A stretch of 64,000 bases of DNA from Agaricus subrufescens. Lineage: Eukaryota; Basidiomycota; Agaricomycetes; Agaricales; Agaricaceae. The notes under the pieces were generated by a model. It worked only from the letters and a program-made list of their open reading frames with translations. It searched no databases and had not been told where the DNA came from. Position numbers and translations under genes: made by a program. Within the stretch, counting starts at the first letter, position 1. Each line of letters starts with the position of its first letter. Shown in pieces: positions 20,403 to 30,312 of the stretch. Where the stretch lies: contig CM057063.1 in NCBI GenBank assembly GCA_029945375.1, positions 2,167,894-2,231,893 of the forward strand. The letters are read 5' to 3'.

Positions 20403-21225
20403 ATCATACCCCACTTTTCACCTCATGTTCCACCATCAATCTATCTCCCTTATGTGGTCCCATCCATCCCATGGTCCAAACCCTCATTGCCCTCTTTGTC
20501 CTGTGTCCTTCCCCATCATCATTCATTCACAGTGCAATCTTATCCTACTCTCCTGTCTTTCCCAGTCAATCCATCCAATGCACACCATCCTTCCCCACTT
20601 TACTTTATCTGGCCCTGTCAATCTCCAACCTCACACCCCAAATTTCATTCTGCATTCTCACGTACATCATCATTCATTCATCATTCACTCCCCAAGTTCC
20701 AAGACTAACATTGTAATTCATTCTGCTCTGTCAATCAACATGCTCTCAGCCCACAACACACCACCCTTCCTGTCCACCATCAACTAACTACTCCTTTCCA
20801 CACCATCACTCAATCAATCCTTTTCTCTACTCTCAACTCCATCATTCTCAGTCCAATACAATCTGCTAACTCCCCTATCAAGTCACTGCTTCATAGTTCA
20901 ATAAATAATATCACTCAACTCTTTTCCCTCCTCTAACCACACTCTTTCATTCACACTTCCACACCTCATCACTCACTCTATCATCAAATACTTTTCTTTT
21001 TCTACTATACACCTTTTTTCATTCCTTATTCCTCATTTCTCTATTCCACCTAATATCTATACTATTCCATATATCTTCTAACTTTCAACTTATCAATCAA
21101 TCATCTCTGCCACAAACTCTTACAATCAATTCTCTTGTCAAACATTCAAAAATATCCATCATCCATCTATAACAGCCCTTACTTTCAAATTTCATCATAT
21201 AAATCCATGGTTCAGGGTTAGGCCT
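20403..21225 (+). repeat. pyrimidine-rich 3' tail of unit C, ending in a telomere-like motif
   Basis: Homologous to 17930-18776 in the same orientation. It ends CATATAAATCCATGG then TTCAGGGTTAGG at 21211-21222. Open frames at 20287-20787 are repeat translations. Confidence 0.75.
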
Positions 21226-21229
21226 ATGT

Positions 21230-21712
21230 TGAGATTGACTTTATCCAACCTCCATGGACACCCATTTACTATCTCAGTTTACACATTGACTCCTGGACCT
21301 GTCCATCGTTCCAGACAAGTCCCCACTCATAGTAGAAACTCCTTATAGATTAGATTATTGGCAGTACAAACAAACACTACAAGATGATCTTACCAGATCT
21401 TCTCACATATATGACTTCATACTCTCCAGCAACTTACTTGCTTGAGATTATACCTTTACTCTGATTTAATATATCTACTTTGCTCTACACAGGTCCAGTA
21501 ATTATGCCATCTAGATAATACCTATGCTACATGTATATAAGAATGAAAATATGTCTGTATGTAACTTAACTTAAAATAAATCCTCTATTTTGTCCAGACC
21601 TCTCTCTTCTTCATATCTCTCTCAAGAATCTTGCAGTCACACTCACACAGGTTTGTGCTTAACTGTCCTAACCATTGTGCACACTACAGTGCTGCTTCAA
21701 TAGCCTCCTTGG
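21230..21712 (+). mobile_element. diverged solo LTR of the Copia-1 family
   Basis: Compared with the Copia-1 LTR at 33935 it keeps AAGTCCCCACTCATAGTAG, GCTACATGTATATAAG at the TATA position, GAATATG/GAAAATATG just after it, CACAGGTTTGTG, CCATTGTGCACACTAC (for CCATTGCGCAAGCTAC) and GTGCTGCTTC at the end. Internal sequence does not follow. It is an old LTR left by recombination or truncation. Confidence 0.6.
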
Positions 21713-21726
21713 TAGTTCCAGCATAT

Positions 21727-22112
21727 TGTTATATTCTGTTTCCAGAACTTTCCAATCATTCCCAACATTTCCTTTTCCATCTAGAACATTCCATTTCCTT
21801 TTCCACAACATTCCATGGAATTCCGCTGTCAAGTTTCCTTTCAATGGGACCTGCTTGGGACTGTTGTCTTTCAGATTCCTCTAATTAATTGGTAAGTCTG
21901 CTTCCTGGAACTGGTAGTGGTTGGCTGGTTATGCTCTAGTTCCTTTCTGGACTACAGTTGCACTCCCATGGTCACTCTATGTCTATTCTGCTATTGGTTT
22001 CTAGGCATCCGGAACCTGCTGGAGGGCACAGTGCACCTTCGTGTCACTGAGGCCAACACCTATCCCTCCATTGGAACCGCCTAGTTCCAACTCTGCAGTT
22101 GTAGTCTTAACA
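21727..22112 (+). mobile_element. Gypsy-1 family LTR, plus orientation, internally deleted
   Basis: It starts TGTTATATTCTG and ends CTTAACA at 22112, the same termini as the Gypsy-1 LTR but on the opposite strand. It is 386 bp against 647 bp for the full LTR because the middle is missing. Bases 22113-22164 continue with the sequence that follows the Gypsy-1 5' LTR (GTATTTCAGACTCC..TTTGTATGAGTC), so a fragment of a second copy lies head-to-head with Gypsy-1. Confidence 0.65.
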
Positions 22113-22164
22113 GTATTTCAGACTCCTGCTCCAGCTGGTTCCACACTTTGCTTTTGTATGAGTC

Positions 22165-22811
22165 TGTTAAGACTACGACCGCAGAGTCGGAACTAGGCGG
22201 TTCTGATTTGGGGATAGGCGTTGGCCTCAGCGACGCAAAGGCGCACTGTGCCCTCCAGCGGGTTCCAGATGCCTAGAGAGTGATAGCGGAATAGAATGCG
22301 AGTTGCGGAATGCTTAGTGGGAAGATAGGAATCGAGAGGGAATAGAATCTAAGTTGATTTCAGACTGAGGAATAGATACAGGAATGCGGAACTTATATAC
22401 GAAGATATACAGGAGTAAATTACGGAAAAGGAATAGTTCCGGAAAATAGAAATAGGAATCGGAATAGAGATATAGCAATTGCATCGCAATAGGGATGAGT
22501 ACCGATCCGGATACAGTCATGTTGGCCATTGGAAAGTTACGGCCTGCGTTGCGTTGGTCGTAGAGCGACCGCAGGAGCGCAACCGTAGTTCCAGAAAGGG
22601 AACTACAGCATAACCAGCCAACCACTACCGGTTCCGGGAAGCAGACTTACCAATTAAAGGAACCCAAAAGACAACAGTCCCAAGCGGATCCCATCAAAAG
22701 GAAACTTGACAGCAGGATACCTTGGAACATACCGGAAATGGAAATGGAACGTTCTAGATAGAAAAGGAAATGTCGGGAATGATCGGAAAGTTCTGGAAAC
22801 GGGATATAACA
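22165..22811 (-). repeat. Gypsy-1 3' LTR (647 bp)
   Basis: On the plus strand it runs from TGTTAAGACT to GATATAACA, the TG..CA ends of an LTR. It matches 28804-29183 closely over the shared part, with differences mostly C/T or G/A. Confidence 0.85.
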
Positions 22812-22825
22812 GTATCCTCCCCTTA
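22812..22825 (-). promoter_or_regulatory. Gypsy-1 polypurine tract
   Basis: On the minus strand AAGGGGAGGATAC immediately precedes the 3' LTR, the position of the plus-strand primer. Confidence 0.65.
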
Positions 22826-23059
22826 AGGCCGAGCCTCGAGGCCGCATCGATAAGGGAATGCGCCCGGATAAAAATAGAATTTTGTCAGGAGTGAAAATAG
22901 AAGCTGCGGATCCCAACCTTAAGGGCAGCGTGGCACGGAATGAGGCGACGAAAATTAAAAGCGCATTGCGATGACGAGTGGTAGATCTGGAATTGGAACG
23001 TGTCGGGACGCTTATAAGAAGGGACTTGGAACGATTTGAGTTCCCCCATCCTTTCCGCA

Positions 23060-24019
23060 ATGTCCCAGCCCACCGCCACTACCGTCCCCGATTTCACCAA
23101 GATGACTGCTGCTGAGTTCACCACATGGGCCGCAAAGCAGGATGCCGAGGCTGCGAAGGAGAAGAATGCTGCGGGAGATCTGATGGAGGTCGATGCGGAA
23201 GGAGAGGTCGATATTGAAAGGCGGGAATCCAATGGCGAGGTGACCGAGGTCGCGGAGGTTCCGAAAACCCAAGCGAAGTCGAAGGAAGCGAATCCAGGTG
23301 CAAGGACGACGAGAGGGTCGAAGAAAAGCGGGGGGAAGGCAGACGAAATGGAGAAGGCAAGTATCAAGGTCCCTCCGGTGCGCAAACTCATTCCGGTTGT
23401 CGAGATCAATTCACGAACAGTTCCACAGCCCGGGGCCCATGTATATGCGACGAAATGTAGCTCGTGTGCCCACAGGAGTCTGGTGTGCTGGACCCATACT
23501 GCCGGGACTGCCTGTGTAGAGTGTTCAAAGCAGCGCAAGGGATGTGCGCATTCCTCACAGGGTCCCGCCGTGAAGAAGCGGAAGGAAAAGGAGACCACCG
23601 GAACCGCTACCGTACCCGATAAGCATGTCTACCACCCCTTGACCGGCCAGTTACTGACTAGCGGAACTCTGGAAAACAGTTCTGTTCCGGTTTCCACCCC
23701 TGCCCCCCTCACCACCACTACTCCCCTCAACAAGAAACCGCCCGTGGCCCCAAGGCCAACTGCCAAAACGCGGTTGTTCCTTTTCGAATCGTCGCCATCT
23801 CCCGCCCCAAGTCCCGAAAAGGATCTCCCTTGTCGCTCCCCCGCCCACCCCCGTTCCATGTCTAACCCGCAACCCAATGCGGAAGTTTCGCAATATTCCG
23901 TGGATGGGGTTGCGTTGGAACTGAAGAGGTTAAGGATTGAAACAGCGCAGAGTGCGGACGAGAGCACGAGGTCTTGGAAAGCGGTTGAGGAGGCGAATGC
24001 CTTGAAGAGGCAAAGCTGA
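23060..24019 (+). CDS. Gypsy-1 accessory protein with Cys cluster, antisense to the element
   Basis: 319 residues from the ATG at 23060 (the frame is open a little further upstream). The order is an acidic/Ala-rich start, a basic segment with TRGSKKSGGK, then a Cys-rich region KCSSCAHRSLVCWTH and ACVECSKQRKGCAHSS that resembles a fungal zinc-cluster or zinc-ribbon, a Lys-rich VKKRKEKE, a long Pro/Ser/Thr-rich linker and a C-terminal helix (ALELKRLRIETAQSADES). It is transcribed towards pol and overlaps its 3' end by about 160 bp. Similar Cys-cluster proteins accompany other basidiomycete Gypsy elements; a DNA- or RNA-binding role is a guess. The frame is intact, in contrast to many neighbours. 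Confidence 0.6.
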   Translation: MSQPTATTVPDFTKMTAAEFTTWAAKQDAEAAKEKNAAGDLMEVDAEGEVDIERRESNGEVTEVAEVPKTQAKSKEANPGARTTRGSKKSGGKADEMEKASIKVPPVRKLIPVVEINSRTVPQPGAHVYATKCSSCAHRSLVCWTHTAGTACVECSKQRKGCAHSSQGPAVKKRKEKETTGTATVPDKHVYHPLTGQLLTSGTLENSSVPVSTPAPLTTTTPLNKKPPVAPRPTAKTRLFLFESSPSPAPSPEKDLPCRSPAHPRSMSNPQPNAEVSQYSVDGVALELKRLRIETAQSADESTRSWKAVEEANALKRQS

Positions 24020-27000
24020 ACAGTCGGGTAGTGCGGAAATACTTTGCCTTGATGAATACTCTTTGACCAATTCCGAAGTCAGGTGCTGGTAACCGATGAG
24101 TGTCAGCGGATACCTGGTAGCGTTGTTGAGCGGATGCGATTTTGGATTTGAGAGTAGCATGAAGTTCGTCGAGATCAATAGCGAATTCCCGAGCTCGTAA
24201 GGATGCGAGGTCGCGTTCGGGATGGATAGCGAGGGATGGGTGATAGCCTTTATTCGCGAAGAAAGGTGAGATACCGGTAGTAGTGCTGGGAGCGTTATTG
24301 AATGCGAATTCCGCAAGCGGAAGGAGTTCCGACCAGTTGTCTTGCTGATAGTTACAGTAGATGCAGAGATACTGTTCCAGAGTTTGATTCGTCCGTTCTG
24401 TTTGACCATCGCCTTCAGGATGATATCCGGAAGTGAAATGGAGTTTCATGTCGAGTGCTTGGCCAAGAGAGCAGAAGAAATGAGATACGAACTCGGAACC
24501 GCGATCAGAAGTAACATGGGACGGAACACCGTGCTTGGAGAATACGTGAATAACAAAGAGTCGAGCGAGTTCAGCGGAATTAATGGTATCGTATGTCAGA
24601 ATGAATATGGCTTGTTTCGTGAGGCGGTCCACGATAACTAGAATGCTATCGAATCCAGAGGATTGCGGAAGTTTCTCGATAAAATCCATAGAGATAGAAT
24701 GCCAGGGACGTTCCGGAATCGGAAGCTGCTTGAGAGTCCCGTAGGGCCGATGACGTTGAGGTTTGGATCGCATGCAGGTAACGCAACTCTTGCAGAAGTG
24801 CTTGACAAAGTCGTGGATTCTGGGCCCCGTATAACTCCTTCGGATTAATTCCAGAGTCTTATTCTGACCGAAATGGCCAGCCAGGATATGGTCGTGGTGG
24901 TATTGCGTGATGCGAAGTTGTAAGGTGTTAGCATCGGGAACATAGATCCAGTCATCGAGCCTAAGGAAGCCATCGGAAGTGAGAGACCATCTCCCTTGGG
25001 GCGACACAAGGTGTTGTGCAGCAATGGGATCTTTGGGAAGTGTGGAAAGGATGTCGGAATGGAGTTGCGAAAGATCTATGATAGTAGCAGCACGGAACAC
25101 AGGGGTTGCGAGGGATGAGGCGCGGAGAGATGAAGTGAGTTGTTCTTGAGTGAATACTGGACGGAAGTTGTGCGGATTGACCGAAGCATAGCCCTTATCC
25201 TCCCCTTTTAGGTAGACGTCCCAGCATCTCATCAAAGCATCCGGCTTCATTCCTAATTTACTGGGTCGGAAACGGATGACCAAGTTAAACTGCGAAAGGT
25301 ATTCCGACCATTGTGCCTGCCGACAGGTAAGGAGCTTGGTAGTTGCAAAATATTCCAAGTTCTTGTGGTCGGTAACAACATTGATTGGAAGGGAAGCCCC
25401 CTCTAGGTAATGACGCCAGATGCGGAACGCCTCAAAGATAGCGAGAAGCTCTTTATCATGAGTGTCGTAGTTGAGTTCCGGAGACGAGAAAGTGCGGGAA
25501 TGGAAAGCGATAGGATGAATGTCACTGTCAGGGGATACGATGGAAAGGATAGCGGCTAAAGCGTAGTTGGAAGCGTCGGTCTCGACAATGATTTGCGAGT
25601 CCGGAATCCAGTGAGTGAGGACGGGAGCAGAAGTGAAGGCCTTCTTGAGGGTTTCGAAGGCATTCCAGGCATCGGAACCAAAATTCCAAGGGATCCCTTT
25701 GCGAGTAAGGCGAGTTAAGGGAACCACGATGTCGGAATAGCCATAGATGAAGTGACGATAAAAGTTTGCAAACCCTAAGAAGGATTGGATGTCCTTTACT
25801 TTCCGAGGTTCCGGCCAGTCCTGGATAGTCTTGACCTTGTCGTCGGACATAGTGAGACCATCAGTCGAAAGGATATACCCGAGATATTCCACCGTGTCAG
25901 AATTGAATTCGCATTTGTTGGCTCGCGCATAGAGACCATGTTCACGAAGTCTCTTCAGCACCTCTCTGACATGATTCTGGTGTTGAGTCGGATCGTCGGA
26001 ATAGATGAGGATGTCATCGAGGTAGATGGTAATGCATACGTCTAGCAAGTCCTGGAAAATGTCATTCATGAACCGCTGGAATGCAGCGGGAGCATTGCTA
26101 AGACCGAAAGGCATGACGAGCCATTCAAAGGACCTGTAACGAGTCCGGAAGGCCGTTTTCCACTCATCACCTTCTGCAATACGGACAAGGTGATATGTGT
26201 GCCGAAGATCAATCTTCGTATAGATGCGAGCTTTGCGAGGAGAGTCAAGGAGATCCGAAATAAGGGGAAGTGGGTAGCAATCTTTCTGAGTAATCCGATT
26301 GAGACCACGGAAATCGACGCAAAGACGAAGGGAACCATCCTTCTTCACAAAAAGAACAGGGGCGCCATGGGGAGAGGTTGCGGGTCGGATGAAACCGATA
26401 GAGAGGTTTTCGTCAATGAATTCGCGAAGAGCTTGAAGTTCCGTTTGCGACAGGGAATAGATTGGACCTATAGGAGGTGCGGTACTGTCCTCTAAGTCGA
26501 TCTTGAGATCGTAGTGTCGATGTGTCGGTAGCGTATCCGCACGGGACTTGCTGAACACATCCGCAAAATCATGGTATTCCGCCGGAATAGCGGAAAGGTC
26601 GACAGGAGATTCCTCAACAGAGGATGCTGCAGCGATAACTGAGCGAAGGTTGAGGGCAAAGCGATAAGAGCCAGGAAGTCGGGATGCTTGCGCAAAGGCA
26701 GCGGCATTGACTAGACGAATGTCTATTCTGGTGGGTGAATTGGAAGTTGCTTCCGTGATGGAATCTGATACCGACATTTGTGGCACAGTGTCATCGGAAG
26801 GCAGCGTGCGAAGAGTAGGCGGAATCTTGACAGGAGTGGAACAGAAAGTGATGTGGCCAGTAACCCAGTCAATCAATGGATTGTAGCAGGACAGCCAGTC
26901 GTGCCCAAGAACCACTAGAGTCTGCGGATCCAGCGAAGTGACATAGAGGGAAAGTGTCATAGATTCACCGGTAGGAAAAGATACAGGAAAATTTGCAACC

Positions 27001-27221
27001 TCGGAAACAAAAGAGCTAGAAGTCCCATTGAAGAGATGAAGCTTAACAGGAGGAACCGGAACTGTCAGGATACCATGTTTACAAACAAAGGAATTCGAAA
27101 TAAAACAATGAGTCGAACCACTGTCCACCAGCGCAGGAATGTCGGAAATAGAAGAAGTGTCTGTAGGAGAAAGAAAAACGCGAAGGGAATTCGGATTGGA
27201 AAGAGCGAAGCGTTGAGACAA
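23862..27221 (-). CDS. pol: Gypsy-1 pol: protease, reverse transcriptase, RNase H, integrase
   Basis: 1119 residues without a stop. Protease: ALVDSGSTHCFI at about residue 31. RT from about residue 250, with VDFRGLN, PFGLSNAP and the active site YLDD at residues 400-403, intact. RNase H: ETDASNYALAAIL near 520. Integrase: zinc-binding H..H (AGHFGQNKTLELIR) and C..C (CKSCVTC) near 770-800, then MDFIEKLP, VTSDRGSEF and the DGQTERTNQ helix with its catalytic Glu. After VFIKAKYF (about 24045) the sequence is no longer integrase-like; the rest is the antisense of the accessory gene, so the C-terminal integrase domain is missing or replaced. gag is in another frame (stop at 27289), implying frameshifting or separate initiation. 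Confidence 0.9.
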   Translation of the reverse strand: MSQRFALSNPNSLRVFLSPTDTSSISDIPALVDSGSTHCFISNSFVCKHGILTVPVPPVKLHLFNGTSSSFVSEVANFPVSFPTGESMTLSLYVTSLDPQTLVVLGHDWLSCYNPLIDWVTGHITFCSTPVKIPPTLRTLPSDDTVPQMSVSDSITEATSNSPTRIDIRLVNAAAFAQASRLPGSYRFALNLRSVIAAASSVEESPVDLSAIPAEYHDFADVFSKSRADTLPTHRHYDLKIDLEDSTAPPIGPIYSLSQTELQALREFIDENLSIGFIRPATSPHGAPVLFVKKDGSLRLCVDFRGLNRITQKDCYPLPLISDLLDSPRKARIYTKIDLRHTYHLVRIAEGDEWKTAFRTRYRSFEWLVMPFGLSNAPAAFQRFMNDIFQDLLDVCITIYLDDILIYSDDPTQHQNHVREVLKRLREHGLYARANKCEFNSDTVEYLGYILSTDGLTMSDDKVKTIQDWPEPRKVKDIQSFLGFANFYRHFIYGYSDIVVPLTRLTRKGIPWNFGSDAWNAFETLKKAFTSAPVLTHWIPDSQIIVETDASNYALAAILSIVSPDSDIHPIAFHSRTFSSPELNYDTHDKELLAIFEAFRIWRHYLEGASLPINVVTDHKNLEYFATTKLLTCRQAQWSEYLSQFNLVIRFRPSKLGMKPDALMRCWDVYLKGEDKGYASVNPHNFRPVFTQEQLTSSLRASSLATPVFRAATIIDLSQLHSDILSTLPKDPIAAQHLVSPQGRWSLTSDGFLRLDDWIYVPDANTLQLRITQYHHDHILAGHFGQNKTLELIRRSYTGPRIHDFVKHFCKSCVTCMRSKPQRHRPYGTLKQLPIPERPWHSISMDFIEKLPQSSGFDSILVIVDRLTKQAIFILTYDTINSAELARLFVIHVFSKHGVPSHVTSDRGSEFVSHFFCSLGQALDMKLHFTSGYHPEGDGQTERTNQTLEQYLCIYCNYQQDNWSELLPLAEFAFNNAPSTTTGISPFFANKGYHPSLAIHPERDLASLRAREFAIDLDELHATLKSKIASAQQRYQVSADTHRLPAPDFGIGQRVFIKAKYFRTTRLFSFASSRHSPPQPLSKTSCSRPHSALFQSLTSSVPTQPHPRNIAKLPHWVAG

Positions 27222-27288
27222 ACTCTCTCTGAAGCACAGAGGGTGTCAACGCAATCCCCCGCCTGTGCAGAGTCAAGGGGACCACGGA

Positions 27289-28758
27289 TTAATTTCCTGA
27301 GCTCGCAGGAGCAGAACTCGCGGAAGTACCTTCAGCTACAGCTGATTGGCCCTTTGGCTTGTTAGAGTTGTCGGATTTGCCGGTATTCTTCTTTGGGCAA
27401 TTTTCAGCGGTATGGCTGCCTCCTCCGCAGAACATACACAAGTTCTTGTCCTTCCGATGCTGGCATTCCTGAGGAGTGAGTTTGCCGTTGTGACCAAGGA
27501 TGTTTGCGAGAGGATTCGAAGACGAGGAAGAGGAACTGGATTGCAAATTTGCGTTTGCGGGTTTTCCGGGTTTAGCATTGTTGTTGGATTGGTTACCGGG
27601 GGACGATGATTGCGATTGCGAATTGTTTTTGCCGGAATTTGCGGGTTTGTTCTTCTGCTTTTGTTGCGGGTTGGAGTCCTTCAAAGTGGATTGCTTGTTG
27701 GCACGGTTCCGTTTGCGATGGCATTCCCAGTGGCAGTTGTCGATGTGCATAGCCAGGTCCCGTAATTCCCGAAGAGTGGAAGGTTTGTCGGTTGGGAGTG
27801 AGGAAAGGACGTCCTGGATGCGATCGGGAAGGTCACGATAATAGCGATGGACCAAAACTGAATCCGGCCAGTGAAGACACAATGCGAGATGAGCAAAGGA
27901 GACATTATACTTGTTGATGTGGTTGTTAGCGGACATGGTAAGATGCTCAATCTCTTCCGCAGCCTCGTTTACCGGATCCAAGGAACCAAAATTGGAGACG
28001 AGTTCATCGACGAACAAGTCCCAGTCGTTATACCAGGGAACTAATTCCCATATCGGATTCTCCTCGAGAGTTGTTTGAAACCAAGTTTGAGCGGAACCGG
28101 AAAGATAAGAGAGGGCGAAGGAAACCTTTGTGTGTTGCGACGGAAATTGATTCGGATTAGCCTTGAAGTAGAGGCGGCACTGAAAGATGAATTCGTTGAG
28201 CTTGTGAGGTTCCTTGCCGTTGAATGAAGTCGGTTCCTTGATCACAACTTTAGGAGTTTTGGCGGGAGGTTGCAAAGAGTTCCGAGTGAGTGTATCTGAG
28301 ATAGTTGATAGGAGGTTGGCTAGAACGTGATTCGGAACGTGTTGACCGTCTTCATCATCATCTCCATCCTCTTCTCCATCTCCATCCCCATCTCCCGGAT
28401 CTCCACCTCCATCTCCACCTCCGTCGTCACCATCACCACCACCATCTCTTCCCTTACCCTTTTCCCTTCCACCCGATCCATCGTAAGTTCCGGGGTTCCG
28501 GTGAGTACCAGGAACGTCGGAAACAGGAGTACCCTCCTGAGAGCGACCAGGGGGTACTGATTGAGAACCTTCCCAGTCTTGAGGGGTGCGAGAACCCGAA
28601 CCGGAAACTCGGTGAGACATGTCAGGGGTTTTGGAAACAGGGGTATGAGAATCCGAAGTTTTCGCGGAACTGCGAGGTTTAGGTTGACGAGCAGGGGGAA
28701 GTGGAATGTCGCCAGGAGGAGTACCAGATGCGAAAGTAACACTGCAAGTGTGACTCAT
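27289..28758 (-). CDS. gag: Gypsy-1 gag, capsid/nucleocapsid protein
   Basis: The frame is open to 28860, but those upstream codons lie in the LTR; MSHTCSVTF at 28758 is the first plausible start. The order is a Ser/Pro-rich start, a Gly/Asp/Glu low-complexity stretch coded by GGAGAT-type trinucleotide repeats (28330-28470), a capsid-like core with FNGKEPHKLNEFIFQC (typical Ty3/Gypsy gag N-terminus) and WELVPWYNDWDLFVDEL, an Asn/Ser-rich linker, and one CCHC zinc knuckle CMFCGGGSHTAENC (C-X2-C-X4-H-X4-C) near the end. It packages the element RNA in virus-like particles. No internal stop. Confidence 0.85.
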   Translation of the reverse strand: MSHTCSVTFASGTPPGDIPLPPARQPKPRSSAKTSDSHTPVSKTPDMSHRVSGSGSRTPQDWEGSQSVPPGRSQEGTPVSDVPGTHRNPGTYDGSGGREKGKGRDGGGDGDDGGGDGGGDPGDGDGDGEEDGDDDEDGQHVPNHVLANLLSTISDTLTRNSLQPPAKTPKVVIKEPTSFNGKEPHKLNEFIFQCRLYFKANPNQFPSQHTKVSFALSYLSGSAQTWFQTTLEENPIWELVPWYNDWDLFVDELVSNFGSLDPVNEAAEEIEHLTMSANNHINKYNVSFAHLALCLHWPDSVLVHRYYRDLPDRIQDVLSSLPTDKPSTLRELRDLAMHIDNCHWECHRKRNRANKQSTLKDSNPQQKQKNKPANSGKNNSQSQSSSPGNQSNNNAKPGKPANANLQSSSSSSSSNPLANILGHNGKLTPQECQHRKDKNLCMFCGGGSHTAENCPKKNTGKSDNSNKPKGQSAVAEGTSASSAPASSGN

Positions 28759-28803
28759 ACAAAAGCAAAGTGTGGAACCAGCTGGAGCGGGAGTCTGAAA
28801 TAC

Positions 28804-29183
28804 TGTTAAGACTACGACCGCAGAGTCAGAACTAGGCGGTTCTGATTTGGGGATAGGCATTGGCCTCAGCGACGCAAAGGCGCACTGTGCCCTCCAGCGG
28901 GTTCCGGATGCCTAGAAAGCGATAGCGGAATAGAACGCGAGTTGCGGAACGCTTAGCGGGAAGATAGGAATCGAGAGGGAATAGAATCTAAGTTGATTTC
29001 AGACTGAGGAATAGATACAGGAATGCGGAACTTATATACGAAGATATACAGGAGTAAATTACGGAAAAGGAATAGTTCCGGAAAATAGAAATAGGAATTG
29101 GAATAGAGATATAGCAATCACATCGCAATAGGGATGAGTACCGATCCAGATACAGTCGTGTTGGCCATTGGAAAGTTACGGCC
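28804..29183 (-). repeat. Gypsy-1 5' LTR, truncated
   Basis: 380 bp beginning TGTTAAGACT, matching the inner 380 bp of the 3' LTR. At 29183 it breaks off inside a GTTACGGCC block and is joined to TGCTTTTGTATGAGTC, a piece of the element's own leader. Confidence 0.8.
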
Positions 29184-29860
29184 CTGCTTTTGTATGAGTC
29201 ACTGTCAAGGTGGTATAACACCTACCACTGAAAATAGGCAATATCATCAAAATCTCGGATCAATCTATATTTGGAACAGCCACAACACTGCTTTGTCATT
29301 TTCTCCATTTCAAACTTAAAATCCCTTTTGTTTCATAGCGCCTTCAGACTGCTGACTTGTACCATTCCATATCAAATGCCATCTCGGTGGCCATTATAAC
29401 TTTAAATTCAAAAATCTATGACTTCAAATATTTAATCTTTCGCACTCAAAAACTCCTTAAGTATTGTCCTCGTGAATGTTCTTTTTGTCTCAATAATTCC
29501 TATTAGTTTAGTTCTCATTTCTCCAGTCACAGTTGATTCAAAAACAAAATTTATATTAAAATTTACGGGTAGATACACTATCATTCCTATTTCCATTTAG
29601 TCTTCTCTCATATTTCTGCAAATTTCTTCGAGTTTCCTTAATAACTCATATCAAACAGGTATATAATGAACTCATGTACAGTAGAAATGTATCGAATTAT
29701 CACCCCCTTCTTGAAACTCTAAATCTATCCTGCTCAAAAAACTCTTATATCTCTCTCCAAAATCCTTGAGACAGTTATTTCTTGGTTTGAAGTCTAACGA
29801 AGGTCGTAGATCATCATTCCTTCTCCTTGTTTTGTCTCGGAGACGCTTCCTCGCTCTTCA
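29184..29860. other. A/T-rich spacer, nothing recognised
   Basis: No gene or known repeat was identified except the 16-bp Gypsy-1 leader fragment at its left edge. Confidence 0.4.
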
Positions 29861-30312
29861 TTGCACTTGCAGTGTTACTTTCACATCTGGTACTCTTCCT
29901 GGTGTTAGGACTATGACTGCAGAGTTGGAACTAGGCGACTCCAATTGATGGATAGGTGTTGGCCTCAGCAACGCAAAGGCGCACTGTGCCCTCCAGCAAG
30001 CTCTGGATGCCTAGAGAGTGATAGTGGAATAGAATGTGAGTTGCAGAAAGCTTAGTGGAAAGATAGGAATCAAGAGGGGATAAGATCTAAGTTGATTTCA
30101 GACTGAGGAATAGATACAGGAATGCAAAACTTATATACAAAGGTGTACAGGAGTAAAGTATGGAAAAGGAATAGTTCTGGATAATAGAAATAGGAATTGG
30201 AATAGAGATATAGCAATTGCATTGCAATAGGAACAAGTACTGATCTGGATACAGTCACATTGGCTGTTGGAAAGTTATGGCCCACATTGCATTGGTTGTA
30301 GAGTGACTGCGG
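29861..30312 (-). mobile_element. third Gypsy-1 family LTR, heavily CpG-decayed
   Basis: TGTTAGGACTATGAC at 29901 opens a copy of the LTR, preceded on the plus strand by a fragment of gag-start sequence (CACTTGCAGTGTTACTTTC) in the opposite orientation. Compared with 22165-22620 most differences are CG to TG or CA, for example TTATGGCCCACATTGCATTGG for TTACGGCCTGCGTTGCGTTGG. The copy is cut at 30312 by the Gypsy-2 LTR. Confidence 0.65.

Larger units (their letters stand above)
22165..29183 (-). mobile_element. Gypsy-1, LTR retrotransposon with accessory gene
   Basis: Order on the minus strand: truncated 5' LTR (29183-28804), gag, pol (protease, RT, RNase H, integrase), a convergent plus-strand accessory gene, purine tract and full 3' LTR (22811-22165). 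The domain order PR-RT-RH-IN defines Gypsy/Metaviridae. No target-site duplication can be read because the 5' LTR is cut and its outer end is joined to another leader fragment (TGCTTTTGTATGAGTC). Confidence 0.85.

Noticed and set aside
23118..23598. Minus-strand frames opposite the Gypsy-1 accessory gene
   Set aside because: The plus-strand frame has the Cys pattern and an ATG start; the minus-strand ones are compositional shadows.
28305..28809. Plus-strand frames with Asp/His or Ser/Ile repeats
   Set aside because: They are shadows of the trinucleotide-repeat acidic segment of Gypsy-1 gag on the other strand.
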